Source: CAVSLM01 sp963728895
GTDB taxonomy: Bacteria > Pseudomonadota > Gammaproteobacteria > JBBQDK01
Assembly: GCA_963728895.1 (NCBI GenBank)
Contig: CAVSLM010000001.1
Span: 248,001-312,000 of the forward strand
DNA: 64,000 nt
Direction: 5' to 3'
Under the pieces are notes generated by a model. That model worked only from the letters and a program-made list of their open reading frames with translations. It was not told where the DNA came from and ran no database searches. Shown here one piece after another: positions 1 through 7,659 of the stretch. The position numbers and the translations under genes are program-made. Position 1 is the first letter of the stretch, and each line of letters opens with the position of its first letter.

Positions 1-1506
1 CTGAGTGAAGTTGGCGATCGCCGCGGTTTCGGTGATTTCGAATGTAATGCGCTGCGCGGCGACGTCGCTGGCTCGCAGGTGCTCACGTATGATGGGGACC
101 AGCTGTGCGTCCTGGAACGCATGCCCGGACAGATTCACGTTGAGGCACACATCGACGCGGTCCGGAGGCAGACCGCCCAACGTCTCGATCGCGCGACCGA
201 TCACCCAACGGTCAATGTGGTGAATGAGACCCATGCGCTCGGCGGCACCGATGAACTCCAGCGGATCGATGAGCTTGTCGTCGGGACCAATCATGCGCAG
301 CAGCGCTTCATAGCGCTGGACGGTCCGATCCCCGACACGCAGCACCGGCTGGAACACCAGGTCAAAGTTGTCGTGCGCGAGGGCGTCGCGGATCAGCGGC
401 ACCCAACGCATGTTGTCGTGCAGGTGCAACAGCTCGGTGTCGTCCCGACTGTAGAGGTGCACCAGATTGCGGCCCTGGTTCTTGGCCACATAGCACGCCT
501 GATCCGCTTGGGACAGTATTTCGCTTGCGCTCGTCGTGTCGTGGGGACCCAGCAGTGCGACGCCTACGCTCGCGCTGACCCGGTAGCCGTGTCCGGCGCT
601 CTCGAAACGAGCAGCTTCCACGATGGCGCGCAGTTGCTCCGCCCGGTCCAGCGCCTGCTGGCGCGCCACGCCGTTCAAGAGCAGCGCGTACTCGTCCGAG
701 CTGATACGCGCGAGCGTATCTCCTTCCCGAACCGACTCGCGCAGCAGATTGCCGACGCGCAGGAGCAGGGCGTCGCCCGCGCGATGGCCTTCATAGCTGT
801 TCACCACCTTGAACTGGTCGATGTCCAGATAGAGTAGGGCGCTTTGGATGAGGTCGCGCCGCGCGCGCTGCACCGCGAGCTCCAAAGCCTCCTCCAGGCC
901 GCGGCGGTTCGCGAGTCCGGTGAGGTCGTCGTGCACGACCAAGTACTGCAGGCGCGCGCGCAGCGCCTTGAGGTCGGCAAGCTCGACCGACAGTGATTGC
1001 TCCCGCTGGCGACGCTGGTCCTGTTCGCGCCGGATGCGCAACGGAGCGATCACCCTGGGCAGAAGGTCGGCCGTTCGGGTGGGCTTGAACAGCACGTCCG
1101 CAACACCGGCTTCGTATGCGGTGCGCGCAATTGCCTCGTCCCAGGAAGGGTTGGTGCTCAGCAACAGCACCGGCGTGCCGGCGTAGCGGTCTTCCGAGCG
1201 CAGCGCCTCACAGAGTCCCCGTGCATCGGGGTCGACAACGCCGTCGCCGATCAGGATGATGTCAACGACCGGCTGACCAGGTTCCAGCCCGCGGCGCAAC
1301 TCCAACATCAGGTCCGCACCATTGTGCGCCAGCACGATGTCACGAAACCCGCTCTTCTTAAGTACCGCATGGAGCAGCGCCAGATTGCCCGGGATGATGT
1401 CGGCGATCAGGATCCGATTGTGTCGCAGCTCGTCCAGTACTGCGCTGCGCAGGAGCGCGTCTCCGCGCACCTGAGCACTCGTTCCGCTTTCCGCCGGTTG
1501 CGCCAC
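1..1506 (-). CDS. Response regulator with GGDEF (degenerate) and EAL domains, partial (C-terminus off the window)
   Basis: Reading leftward, this encodes a receiver-like domain (RILIADIIPGNLALLHAVLKK, then an ILIGDG strand), a GGDEF domain and an EAL domain. The diguanylate cyclase signature is SSDEY instead of GGDEF, so cyclase activity is unlikely. The inhibitory-site motif RxxD (REGD) is kept five residues upstream. The EAL part looks active: YEALLR, NVNLSG and FEITET are all present. The frame is open to base 1, so the end of the EAL domain lies outside. The start is unsure: GTG at 1506 is the first possible start after an in-frame TAG (1525-1527), but it has no clear Shine-Dalgarno; GTG 1470 is another option. 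An ATG at 1620 in the same frame has a good ribosome site (see next entry). Likely role: c-di-GMP receptor and phosphodiesterase in a phosphorelay. Confidence 0.85.
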   Translation of the reverse strand, partial: MAQPAESGTSAQVRGDALLRSAVLDELRHNRILIADIIPGNLALLHAVLKKSGFRDIVLAHNGADLMLELRRGLEPGQPVVDIILIGDGVVDPDARGLCEALRSEDRYAGTPVLLLSTNPSWDEAIARTAYEAGVADVLFKPTRTADLLPRVIAPLRIRREQDQRRQREQSLSVELADLKALRARLQYLVVHDDLTGLANRRGLEEALELAVQRARRDLIQSALLYLDIDQFKVVNSYEGHRAGDALLLRVGNLLRESVREGDTLARISSDEYALLLNGVARQQALDRAEQLRAIVEAARFESAGHGYRVSASVGVALLGPHDTTSASEILSQADQACYVAKNQGRNLVHLYSRDDTELLHLHDNMRWVPLIRDALAHDNFDLVFQPVLRVGDRTVQRYEALLRMIGPDDKLIDPLEFIGAAERMGLIHHIDRWVIGRAIETLGGLPPDRVDVCLNVNLSGHAFQDAQLVPIIREHLRASDVAAQRITFEITETAAIANFTQ

Positions 1507-1524
1507 GTCGCGTGGTGCTCGAGG

Positions 1525-1620
1525 CTAGGCTGCACCGGCGCGCGTCGGCGCACGACTGCCAGGCTGAGATGGGAGGGGGCGAAACCGGAGACCCACTGGT
1601 TCATCCCGGCTGGACAACAT
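1525..1620 (-). other. 31-codon open frame with ideal ribosome site, in frame with the GGDEF-EAL gene
   Basis: GGGAGG stands 7 bases before an ATG at 1620. The frame runs 31 codons to a TAG at 1525-1527, then continues in the same phase into the GGDEF-EAL protein. Either this is the true start of that gene interrupted by an amber codon (real or a sequence error), or it is a short leader frame. The sequence alone does not decide. Confidence 0.4.
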
Positions 1621-1878
1621 TCGAATACCTCCCATGCAGTGTGGTCGTGCTACCGCCCGGTGGATACGCCGGTCGAGGTCGGTTCTAATATCGAGCGGGG
1701 TAGCGGGTCGGCCGGTCGTTCGATGTCAAAGACCCGGCCATACCGAACCGCGGGCGAGTAGCGGCGCAGGCGGTGAATCCCTTTACGTGGCGCCGGGATA
1801 GACATCTCACCCGTACACGCTCATTCCATGACTGCTGTTGGCGTATGCCACCCGCCACCGACCGTTGGGCTATGGGGC

Positions 1879-1948
1879 CTAGCCCGGATCCGGCCCGAAA
1901 ATCTCACCTGGCGGCCAGCGGCTGGCCAGCAAGTGAATGGATGGCTAG
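1879..1948. repeat. Interspersed element, copy A (partial, 70 bp)
   Basis: Starts CTAGCCCGG and contains GCCCGAAAATCTCACC, then GGCCAGCGGCTGGCC and AAGTGAATGGAT, all shared with the left part of the complete copy at 30959. It carries a small internal duplication (AGCCCGGATCCGGCCCG). Its right-hand CTAG (1945-1948) contains the stop codon of the leftward FlhB-like gene. The rest of the 1507-1944 gap holds nothing else I can identify. Confidence 0.8.
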
Positions 1949-2241
1949 CGGCGGCTGCGCTCGGCCATGCGATAGGCGAAGGCGATTACCTCGGCGACGG
2001 CGCGATACAGCACCACCGGGATTTCCTCTTCCAGTTCGACTCGGCCCAGGAAGCGGGCCAGCTCGGCATCTTCGTACAGGGGAATGCCATTCTCGCGCGC
2101 GATCTCGACGATGTTCTGTGCGACCGGCCCGTGCCCCTTCGCGGTGACTCGGGGAGCGCCCCGTCCTTCGTAGCGCAGGGCGACGGCCTGTTCGGGTTCC
2201 TTGTCTGCGGATGGTCGCTCGGATTCGGACATGCTGGTCAT
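1945..2241 (-). CDS. FlhB C-terminal-domain-like protein (export switch homologue, 98 aa)
   Basis: Residues 19 onward (AVALRYEG, then APRVTAKG and IVEIARENGIPLYED) match the cytoplasmic C-terminal domain of FlhB/YscU, the substrate-specificity switch of flagellar and type III export. The membrane part is absent, and the NPTH autocleavage motif that precedes AVALRY in FlhB is replaced by KEPEQ. So this is a free-standing C-domain homologue, not a working FlhB. Its ATG overlaps the stop of the upstream FliK-like gene (ATGA), so the two are translationally coupled. Pairs of a FliK-like and a small FlhB-like gene outside flagellar operons are known in gammaproteobacteria; their role is not settled. 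Confidence 0.85.
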   Translation of the reverse strand: MTSMSESERPSADKEPEQAVALRYEGRGAPRVTAKGHGPVAQNIVEIARENGIPLYEDAELARFLGRVELEEEIPVVLYRAVAEVIAFAYRMAERSRR

Positions 2242-3524
2242 CCACGCTCATCGACCAGGACGTCCCGCGCCGCAGGCAACTGCGGCCCTGGCGGTTGTCC
2301 CTCGTGACACGTCAACTTCCCGGGCCGGACCCCGCATTCCTCCAGTGCCTCATGCAGCTCGGCCAAGTGGGCATCGAAGCGCCGGGCACTGCTCGCGCGT
2401 TCCGCCCACAAGGTCACCGAGACGCGATCCTCGTCCAGCACCAGCCGTGCGCTTACCGCGCCAAGGCCCGGAAGGTCGAATGCCAGAGTGACACTCCAGG
2501 CGCGACGTTGCATCGCCCCGCCACCGGCTCCCTCGCCGACGATCTGGAGATGCAAGAGGTCGGCCGTGGTCCCATTCCGTACCGGAATCTCTACCAGCCA
2601 GGCCAGCGTTTCCTGGCCGGCGAGCGCGGCCACCTGGCCCAGCTCCAGCCGCGCCAGCGCCCCTTCCACCTGGCGCAGCAGTGCCTGCGGAGCTTCCTCC
2701 CGCGGCAGGTCAGGGAGCGTCGGCAATGCTGCAGTCTGCGGGAACGGCGCGGTGCCACGCATCGGTGGCCGGTAGGGATCGGCTGTCGGGAGAGGAACGC
2801 GCTCCCTGGCGGCGCCGGTGCCGGCGGTGCCAGGCTGCTGGGACTGCGATTCGACGAGCGCCTGGCGCAACCTCAGTAGGTTGGCCTTGAGATCCGCGTT
2901 TGCTTGATTCGCCTGCGGGATCTTGCCTGCGAGCCGGGCTTCGAGGAACAGGCCGGAGTCGCGCACTGCCGCACGCAGACCTTCTGCCGTGCGCACCACC
3001 GTAGTATCCGGCAATGCCTGAAACAGCTTGCGGGCCGTGGCGAGGATCTGTTGGCTCAGGCCCAGCGGCTCAGGGTCGGTCGCCGTAGCCAGCGCGCCGA
3101 GGTTTGCCAGCAACGGCGGCAGTGATAACTGGCGCGGCAGTGCCTCGCGGGCGATACGTGCGGACGGATCCTGAGGCGTCGCCTCTGCCAGGCGCAGGAC
3201 CGTCTGCGTGCCATTGCGCTCGACCTGAAGCGTGAGCTCCTGTCCGGCGCGCAGGGTGAGGTGCGTACGCGCTTGCACCTGCACATCGCCGATGCGCAGC
3301 AATACGTGGCCGTTGGTGGTGTTGGTGAGCGCCATGGCCTGCAGCAACTGACCCGCCTGCCAGGCGCGCACCGCGGCAGGAGCAGCTGCGGCTGCCGGGG
3401 CCAGGACGGGCTGTATGGGGTTGGTGGGCACGCAAGGACCGAAACGCAGGCTCTGGAGGCACGCGGTATCGGCGGCTGGGGGACGCTTTGAAGGCGAACC
3501 GACGGGCGGAGGTCGCGCAGGCAT
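2238..3524 (-). CDS. Flagellar hook-length control FliK-like protein
   Basis: 428 aa with no signal peptide. The C-terminal third (around residues 300-400, including LHLQIVGEG, LAFDLPGLGAVSARLVLDEDRVSVTLWAE) has the fold and spacing of the Flg_hook domain of FliK, which measures hook or needle length and triggers the export switch. The N-terminal part is rich in Ala, Leu and Gln and not conserved. Downstream is the FlhB-like gene with a 4-base overlap, mirroring the FliK-FlhB partnership. The start is uncertain: ATG 3524 lacks a good Shine-Dalgarno, and GTG 3431 would remove a poor N-terminus. No flagellar structural genes are nearby. Confidence 0.75.
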   Translation of the reverse strand: MPARPPPVGSPSKRPPAADTACLQSLRFGPCVPTNPIQPVLAPAAAAAPAAVRAWQAGQLLQAMALTNTTNGHVLLRIGDVQVQARTHLTLRAGQELTLQVERNGTQTVLRLAEATPQDPSARIAREALPRQLSLPPLLANLGALATATDPEPLGLSQQILATARKLFQALPDTTVVRTAEGLRAAVRDSGLFLEARLAGKIPQANQANADLKANLLRLRQALVESQSQQPGTAGTGAARERVPLPTADPYRPPMRGTAPFPQTAALPTLPDLPREEAPQALLRQVEGALARLELGQVAALAGQETLAWLVEIPVRNGTTADLLHLQIVGEGAGGGAMQRRAWSVTLAFDLPGLGAVSARLVLDEDRVSVTLWAERASSARRFDAHLAELHEALEECGVRPGKLTCHEGQPPGPQLPAARDVLVDERG

Positions 3525-3547
3525 GGATTGTGCTTTGGACCTGCAAA

Positions 3548-4456
3548 ATGACTCCAGTCACTTCCAACGCTCTTTGGTACACGCGCCGCGACGGAACTGT
3601 GCGCGGACCGTTTCCTTGCGGACAACTGACGCGATACGTATTGCTGGGACGCGTGCTTCCGGGGGACGAAGTCAGCAGGAATCGCAAGGATTGGTGTCCA
3701 CTCGCTCAAATTCCCGAACTGATGCCGGAATGCATGGTCGGGGGTAGCCCGCCCGATCCGCAGCAGGTGCTCCTGGCGCGTCGGGCCGCCGACGAGCGGG
3801 CGGCTTCCGACCGTCGGCAAGCCGTCACAGACGTTGCAAGCGTGGCCTCGGAGCGTCGCAGCGGTGATCGCCGCAGGCCTGAATCCACGGAGGTGTTGCA
3901 CCACCGCGAGGTCCGGGAAAAGGTCCTTCAGCCAGTCGGTACGGAAAGCGAGAGCTATGTGGTTCCGGTGCTTGTAGGGCTGGCGTTCAGCGTCCTGCTG
4001 GCGCTTCTCATGTCGCGGGCGCCGCGTCCCGCACCTGAGGGCGCACAATGCGATGCTCCGCCGGCACCCGGGGTGAACTGGACCAACTGCCACCTCGAGG
4101 GTGCAGCCTACACAAGTGCCGACCTGCGCGCCGCAGACCTGCGCAATGCCAGTCTGGCGGGGGCGCGGCTGCGCGGCACACGCCTTAACGAGGCCCAGCT
4201 CTCCTATGCCGATCTTGCGCTTGCCGACCTCAGCTACAGCGATTTGCGCCGCAGCCACCTGGTGGGAGCGGCGTTGCGCGCCGCCGACCTGTCCTATGCA
4301 GACCTCCGTGATGCAGATCTGTCCTACGCCGACCTTGCGGGTGCCAAGCTGGGCGCTGCAGATCTGACTGGCGCCCGGCTGGACAATGCCATCTGGCCCG
4401 ACCGCCGCATCTGTGCGCCGGGTTCGGTTGGCCGCTGCCTGACCTCACCGCCCTGA
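3548..4456 (+). CDS. Membrane-anchored pentapeptide-repeat protein with GYF_2-like N-terminus
   Basis: About 302 aa from ATG 3548; this start avoids overlap with the divergent FliK-like gene (a start at 3488 is also open). Residues 7-50 (LWYTRRDGTVRGPF, then RVLPGDEVSRNRKDW) resemble the GYF_2 domain, a small peptide-binding module. A charged linker rich in Arg follows, then one membrane segment (VVPVLVGLAFSVLLALLM), then about 20 tandem pentapeptides of the A(D/N)LXX type (ADLRA, ADLRN, ADLSY, ADLAG) that fold as a right-handed quadrilateral beta-helix. The repeats would face the periplasm if the N-terminus is inside. Function unknown. The last residues overlap the 3' end of the convergent amrA by 12 bases. 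Confidence 0.75.
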   Translation: MTPVTSNALWYTRRDGTVRGPFPCGQLTRYVLLGRVLPGDEVSRNRKDWCPLAQIPELMPECMVGGSPPDPQQVLLARRAADERAASDRRQAVTDVASVASERRSGDRRRPESTEVLHHREVREKVLQPVGTESESYVVPVLVGLAFSVLLALLMSRAPRPAPEGAQCDAPPAPGVNWTNCHLEGAAYTSADLRAADLRNASLAGARLRGTRLNEAQLSYADLALADLSYSDLRRSHLVGAALRAADLSYADLRDADLSYADLAGAKLGAADLTGARLDNAIWPDRRICAPGSVGRCLTSPP

Positions 4457-5056
4457 CGCGCAGGTGGTGTCTGGTCCACCGCCGAAGCAGTCAGCGGTGT
4501 AGCGCCATACCCGCAGCGTGTTCGACCAGTAGTCGGGCTGCAAGCCGACCTTGCGTTTCAGCGACGCGATAAACTCCGGTGCCTGCGGCAGCATTTCCCA
4601 GACCGAGGGCAGGAACGTGCCCCGGAGCTGCCCCTCCTGGAGTATGAGCCCGTCCACTCCCGGGCGCAGCTGTGCCAGCAGGTCCTTCTCCGAACCGAAC
4701 GTCATGGGCTGGGGCGTGCTCAGCACGGAAATCTGCGTCTCCAGTTCAGGAATCTCGTCCGCGGCCAAGGGTGGAAAGCGCGGATCGTGAAACGCCGCCG
4801 CGCAGGCATTTTCCGCCACGTCCTCGGCAAGCGGCCGGTAGGCATCCAGAGTCCCTATGCATCCGCGCAGCAGGCCCGCGCGGCGCAGCGTCACGAAGCT
4901 TGCGCCCGGCACGCGCAGTGTAGCCGGGCAGTCCTCCTCGATGGCGGGCGGTGAGTGCCCGTGCTCAACGCCATAGGCAATTGCCGCCTGGGCGAGTCTA
5001 TGCAGATAATCCTTGTGAACGGCGCTGAGCGCGGAGAGTGTTTCAGTCGAACGCAT
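4445..5056 (-). CDS. amrA: AmmeMemoRadiSam system protein A (AMMECR1 family)
   Basis: About 203 aa. The AMMECR1 hallmark LRGCIGT is present (GLLRGCIGTLDAYRPLAEDV), with FHDPRFPPL and the C-terminal AQLRPGVDGLILQ and FLPSVWEMLP blocks. I chose ATG 5056 because the family begins just before this point; the open frame extends upstream to 5191 inside amrB. It overlaps the end of amrB by 14 bases, so the two are co-transcribed. AMMECR1-like proteins are small cytoplasmic proteins of unknown biochemistry, here part of the three-gene AmmeMemoRadiSam set, whose reaction has not been established as far as I know. Confidence 0.92.
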   Translation of the reverse strand: MRSTETLSALSAVHKDYLHRLAQAAIAYGVEHGHSPPAIEEDCPATLRVPGASFVTLRRAGLLRGCIGTLDAYRPLAEDVAENACAAAFHDPRFPPLAADEIPELETQISVLSTPQPMTFGSEKDLLAQLRPGVDGLILQEGQLRGTFLPSVWEMLPQAPEFIASLKRKVGLQPDYWSNTLRVWRYTADCFGGGPDTTCASGR

Positions 5057-5828
5057 AAGCGCCGTAGCCCACGACACGGTCCGAGGGACCGGCGGTGTCT
5101 CCGGAATTGCGCAGGTCGAGGGTTCGCGCCCGTAGCCCATGGTGACGTGCCGCCACCAGCAGACCATTGATCGGGTTGCGCCCGCAGGCATCCTGGTAGC
5201 TGATCGCCTCGGGACGCAAGCCTTCTATGGCCTGGGAGGTGGCGTGGTCCAGCCGGCGAGCCGCCGCGTAATCGTGGTAGTGGCTGAGATCGGAGCTGAT
5301 GACGACCAGCGTTTCGGGACCACCCCAGACGCACTCCAGCACTTCATCGACCTCGTTGGGCGACGCCTCGCCGACCACAAGCGGAACCAGGGAGAAGTCC
5401 CGTAACACGACCTGAAGGAACGGCAGCTGCACCTCGAGGCTGTGCTCGCCGGCGTGTGCGAGGTCCAGGCGCTGAACTTGCGGCAGCCTGAGGACCTTTT
5501 CCAGCGCATCATGATCGAGGCGTACCTCGCCCAGGGGGGTCTCGAAGGCCGCGGCCGCACTCGCCGCCAGGCCACGGAACGGAATGCGGTGCGCCGGGCC
5601 CAGCAGCACCACCCGCCGCAGCGTCTCTCGGCCCGGCATCAGCCGCGCATAGGCGGTTGCGGCCACGGATCCGGAATAGACGTAGCCGGCGTGCGGAGCA
5701 ATGATCGCCTTGGGAACCGGCCCGTCCGCTTGGGCTGCACTCAGCAGATCCTCGATTTCAGCGCGCAGGGCCACGGGGTCGGAAGGATAGAACGTCCCTG
5801 CGACGGCGGGTGGTCGGATGTTGCTCAT
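5043..5828 (-). CDS. amrB: AmmeMemoRadiSam system protein B (MEMO1 family)
   Basis: 261 aa, the usual length. MEMO proteins share the fold of class III extradiol dioxygenases (LigB). The metal or active-site residues known from human MEMO1 can be placed: His in APHAGYVYSG, His in LGPAHRIPF, and Cys in the DACGRNP segment. SSDLSHYHDY is also conserved. No signal peptide, so cytoplasmic. First gene of a leftward two-gene unit with amrA; the radical SAM partner starts 148 bases away on the other strand. Confidence 0.95.
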   Translation of the reverse strand: MSNIRPPAVAGTFYPSDPVALRAEIEDLLSAAQADGPVPKAIIAPHAGYVYSGSVAATAYARLMPGRETLRRVVLLGPAHRIPFRGLAASAAAAFETPLGEVRLDHDALEKVLRLPQVQRLDLAHAGEHSLEVQLPFLQVVLRDFSLVPLVVGEASPNEVDEVLECVWGGPETLVVISSDLSHYHDYAAARRLDHATSQAIEGLRPEAISYQDACGRNPINGLLVAARHHGLRARTLDLRNSGDTAGPSDRVVGYGAYAFD

Positions 5829-5860
5829 GGCTTTTCCTCACGCGACATGCCTGACGGCCG

Positions 5861-5866
5861 TATAAT
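5861..5866 (+). promoter_or_regulatory. Likely -10 box for amrS
   Basis: A perfect TATAAT between the divergent amrB and amrS genes, facing amrS and 110 bases from its start codon. No good -35 hexamer lies 16-18 bases upstream, so this may be an activator-dependent promoter or an extended -10 type. The call rests on the hexamer alone. Confidence 0.45.
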
Positions 5867-5976
5867 GAGGGCGTTGGCCGGCGCTTCCAAGTGGGCGCGG
5901 GGACCTGACGCGAGCGCGTACGCACCCGGCCCCGCGACACACCCCGGCTCTTGAATCGCACCACCTTTCCAGACCT

Positions 5977-7059
5977 ATGACGCACACCGATATCGTTACC
6001 ACCCAGTACTGGCACAAACTCGAAGACGGCCGCATCCAGTGCGACGTCTGCCCGCGCACCTGCAGGCTGCACGAGGGTCAACGCGGTTTGTGTTTCGTCC
6101 GCGCCAACGAAGGGGATCAGATCGTACTCACCACTTTCGGGCGCTCCAGCGGATTCTGCGTCGATCCGATCGAGAAGAAGCCACTCAACCACTTCCTGCC
6201 GGGCACGGCGGTGCTGTCGTTCGGGACTGCCGGCTGTAATCTCGCCTGCAAGTTCTGTCAGAACTGGGACATGAGCAAGTCCCGGGAAATGGATACGCTG
6301 GCCGATGCAGCCTCGCCCGGGAAGATCGCCCGAGTGGCGCAGGAGCTGGGCTGCCGCAGCGTCGCCTACACCTATAACGATCCGGTGATCTTCCTGGAAT
6401 ACGCTGTGGCCGTGGCGCGGGCTTGCCGCGCAGTGGGGATCAAGTCGGTCGCGGTGACCGCCGGCTATATCTGCGACGCGCCGCGCCGCGAGCTCTTCGG
6501 CCATATGGATGCCGCCAACGTCGACCTGAAGGCTTTCACGGACGAGTTCTATTGGAAGATCTGCGGCGGCCACCTTCAGCCGGTTCTGGACACGCTGCAG
6601 TATCTGCGACACGAGACCGACGTCTGGCTGGAGCTCACCACCCTGCTGATTCCGGGAGAGAACGATTCCGATGCGGAAATCGACGCCATGACGCGCTGGG
6701 TGGTGGAGCAATTGGGACCGGACGTGCCCATGCATTTCACCGCCTTTCACCCGGACTGGAAGATGCTGGACAAGCCCTCGACGCCGGCTGCCACGCTGCA
6801 GCGGGCGCGTACCATTGCCCGCCGCAACGGCGTGCGCTACGCCTACACCGGGAACGTGCATGACGAAGAGGGGGGCAGTACGTTTTGCCACGCCTGCGGC
6901 GAGCTGCTGATCGGGCGCGACTGGTACACGATCACCCAGTGGCATCTGGCCGGGGGGCGTTGTCCGCGCTGCGACATCCCGTGCGCAGGCGTTTGGGAAG
7001 CCGCCCCGGGGACCTGGGGTGCGCAGCGGCTGCCCGTGCGACTCCGGCAGTTTGCCTGA
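5977..7059 (+). CDS. amrS: AmmeMemoRadiSam system radical SAM enzyme
   Basis: 360 aa radical S-adenosylmethionine protein. The 4Fe-4S site is CNLACKFC (CxxxCxxC, about residue 87). It has extra cysteine clusters typical of this family: CDVCPRTCRL and GLCF near the N-terminus, and FCHACGELL and CPRCDIPCAG near the C-terminus, probably rubredoxin-like or zinc sites. It resembles pyruvate formate-lyase activating enzymes in the core (TYNDPVIFLEYA, GLNxD-type VDLKAF). With amrA and amrB it forms the conserved trio; the likely role is radical modification of an unknown protein or metabolite. mog follows 63 bases downstream on the same strand and may be co-transcribed. Confidence 0.95.
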   Translation: MTHTDIVTTQYWHKLEDGRIQCDVCPRTCRLHEGQRGLCFVRANEGDQIVLTTFGRSSGFCVDPIEKKPLNHFLPGTAVLSFGTAGCNLACKFCQNWDMSKSREMDTLADAASPGKIARVAQELGCRSVAYTYNDPVIFLEYAVAVARACRAVGIKSVAVTAGYICDAPRRELFGHMDAANVDLKAFTDEFYWKICGGHLQPVLDTLQYLRHETDVWLELTTLLIPGENDSDAEIDAMTRWVVEQLGPDVPMHFTAFHPDWKMLDKPSTPAATLQRARTIARRNGVRYAYTGNVHDEEGGSTFCHACGELLIGRDWYTITQWHLAGGRCPRCDIPCAGVWEAAPGTWGAQRLPVRLRQFA

Positions 7060-7122
7060 GGACGGCTACGGCCCGTCGCGGGCTGGACTTCGGTGTCTGG
7101 ATCACCCTCGGGAGGCATGCAG

Positions 7123-7650
7123 ATGACGCACAAGGTGCGGATAGGCATCGTGACGGTTTCGGACCGCGCGAGTCGCGGGGAGTACCAGGATCAGGGCGGT
7201 CCGGCCATACTCGAGTGGTTGCGCGATCGCCTCAAAACGCCCTGGGAGCCCGTCGCGCGGCTGGTTCCCGACGAGCGTGTGCCGCTGGAGGAGGTTCTGC
7301 GTGAGCTCTGCGAGAAGGAAGGCTGCAGCCTGATCGTGACCACCGGCGGAACAGGCCCCGCCCCGCGAGACATCACGCCCGAGGCGACCGCGAGTGTCTG
7401 TGATCGCATCCTGCCCGGATTTGGCGAGCAGATGCGCGCCGTGTCGCTGTGCAAGGTGCCGACCGCCATCCTCTCGCGCCAGATTGCGGGAACGCGCGGC
7501 AGGACGCTGATTATCAATCTGCCTGGCAAGCCGTCGGCGATTGCGGACTGTCTCGACGCGGTTTTCCCCGCCGTTCCGACCTGCATCGACCTGATCGGCG
7601 GACCGTGGATCGAGCTCAGCGCCGAGGTGGTGATCGCCTTTCGCCCCTGA
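7123..7650 (+). CDS. mog: Molybdopterin adenylyltransferase
   Basis: 175 aa. It adenylates molybdopterin before molybdenum insertion in Moco synthesis, in the cytoplasm. Family signatures: IGIVTVSDRASRGEYQD, the nucleotide-binding TTGGTGPAPRDITPEAT, and LINLPGKPSAI. ATG 7123 is chosen because GGAGG lies 7 bases upstream; an ATG at 7117 and an upstream extension to 7093 are less likely. It is the only molybdenum-cofactor gene in the window, directly after amrS, so it may depend on the amrS promoter. Convergent with glgB 10 bases downstream. Confidence 0.95.
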   Translation: MTHKVRIGIVTVSDRASRGEYQDQGGPAILEWLRDRLKTPWEPVARLVPDERVPLEEVLRELCEKEGCSLIVTTGGTGPAPRDITPEATASVCDRILPGFGEQMRAVSLCKVPTAILSRQIAGTRGRTLIINLPGKPSAIADCLDAVFPAVPTCIDLIGGPWIELSAEVVIAFRP

Positions 7651-7659
7651 CGCCGCCTC

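Noticed and set aside
1407..1604. Leftward 65-codon frame
   Set aside because: It lies out of phase with the GGDEF-EAL gene and has no homology; the in-phase reading explains the region better.
3056..4258. Leftward frame of 400 codons
   Set aside because: Covers the antisense of the pentapeptide gene and an off-phase reading of the FliK-like gene; no conserved motif.
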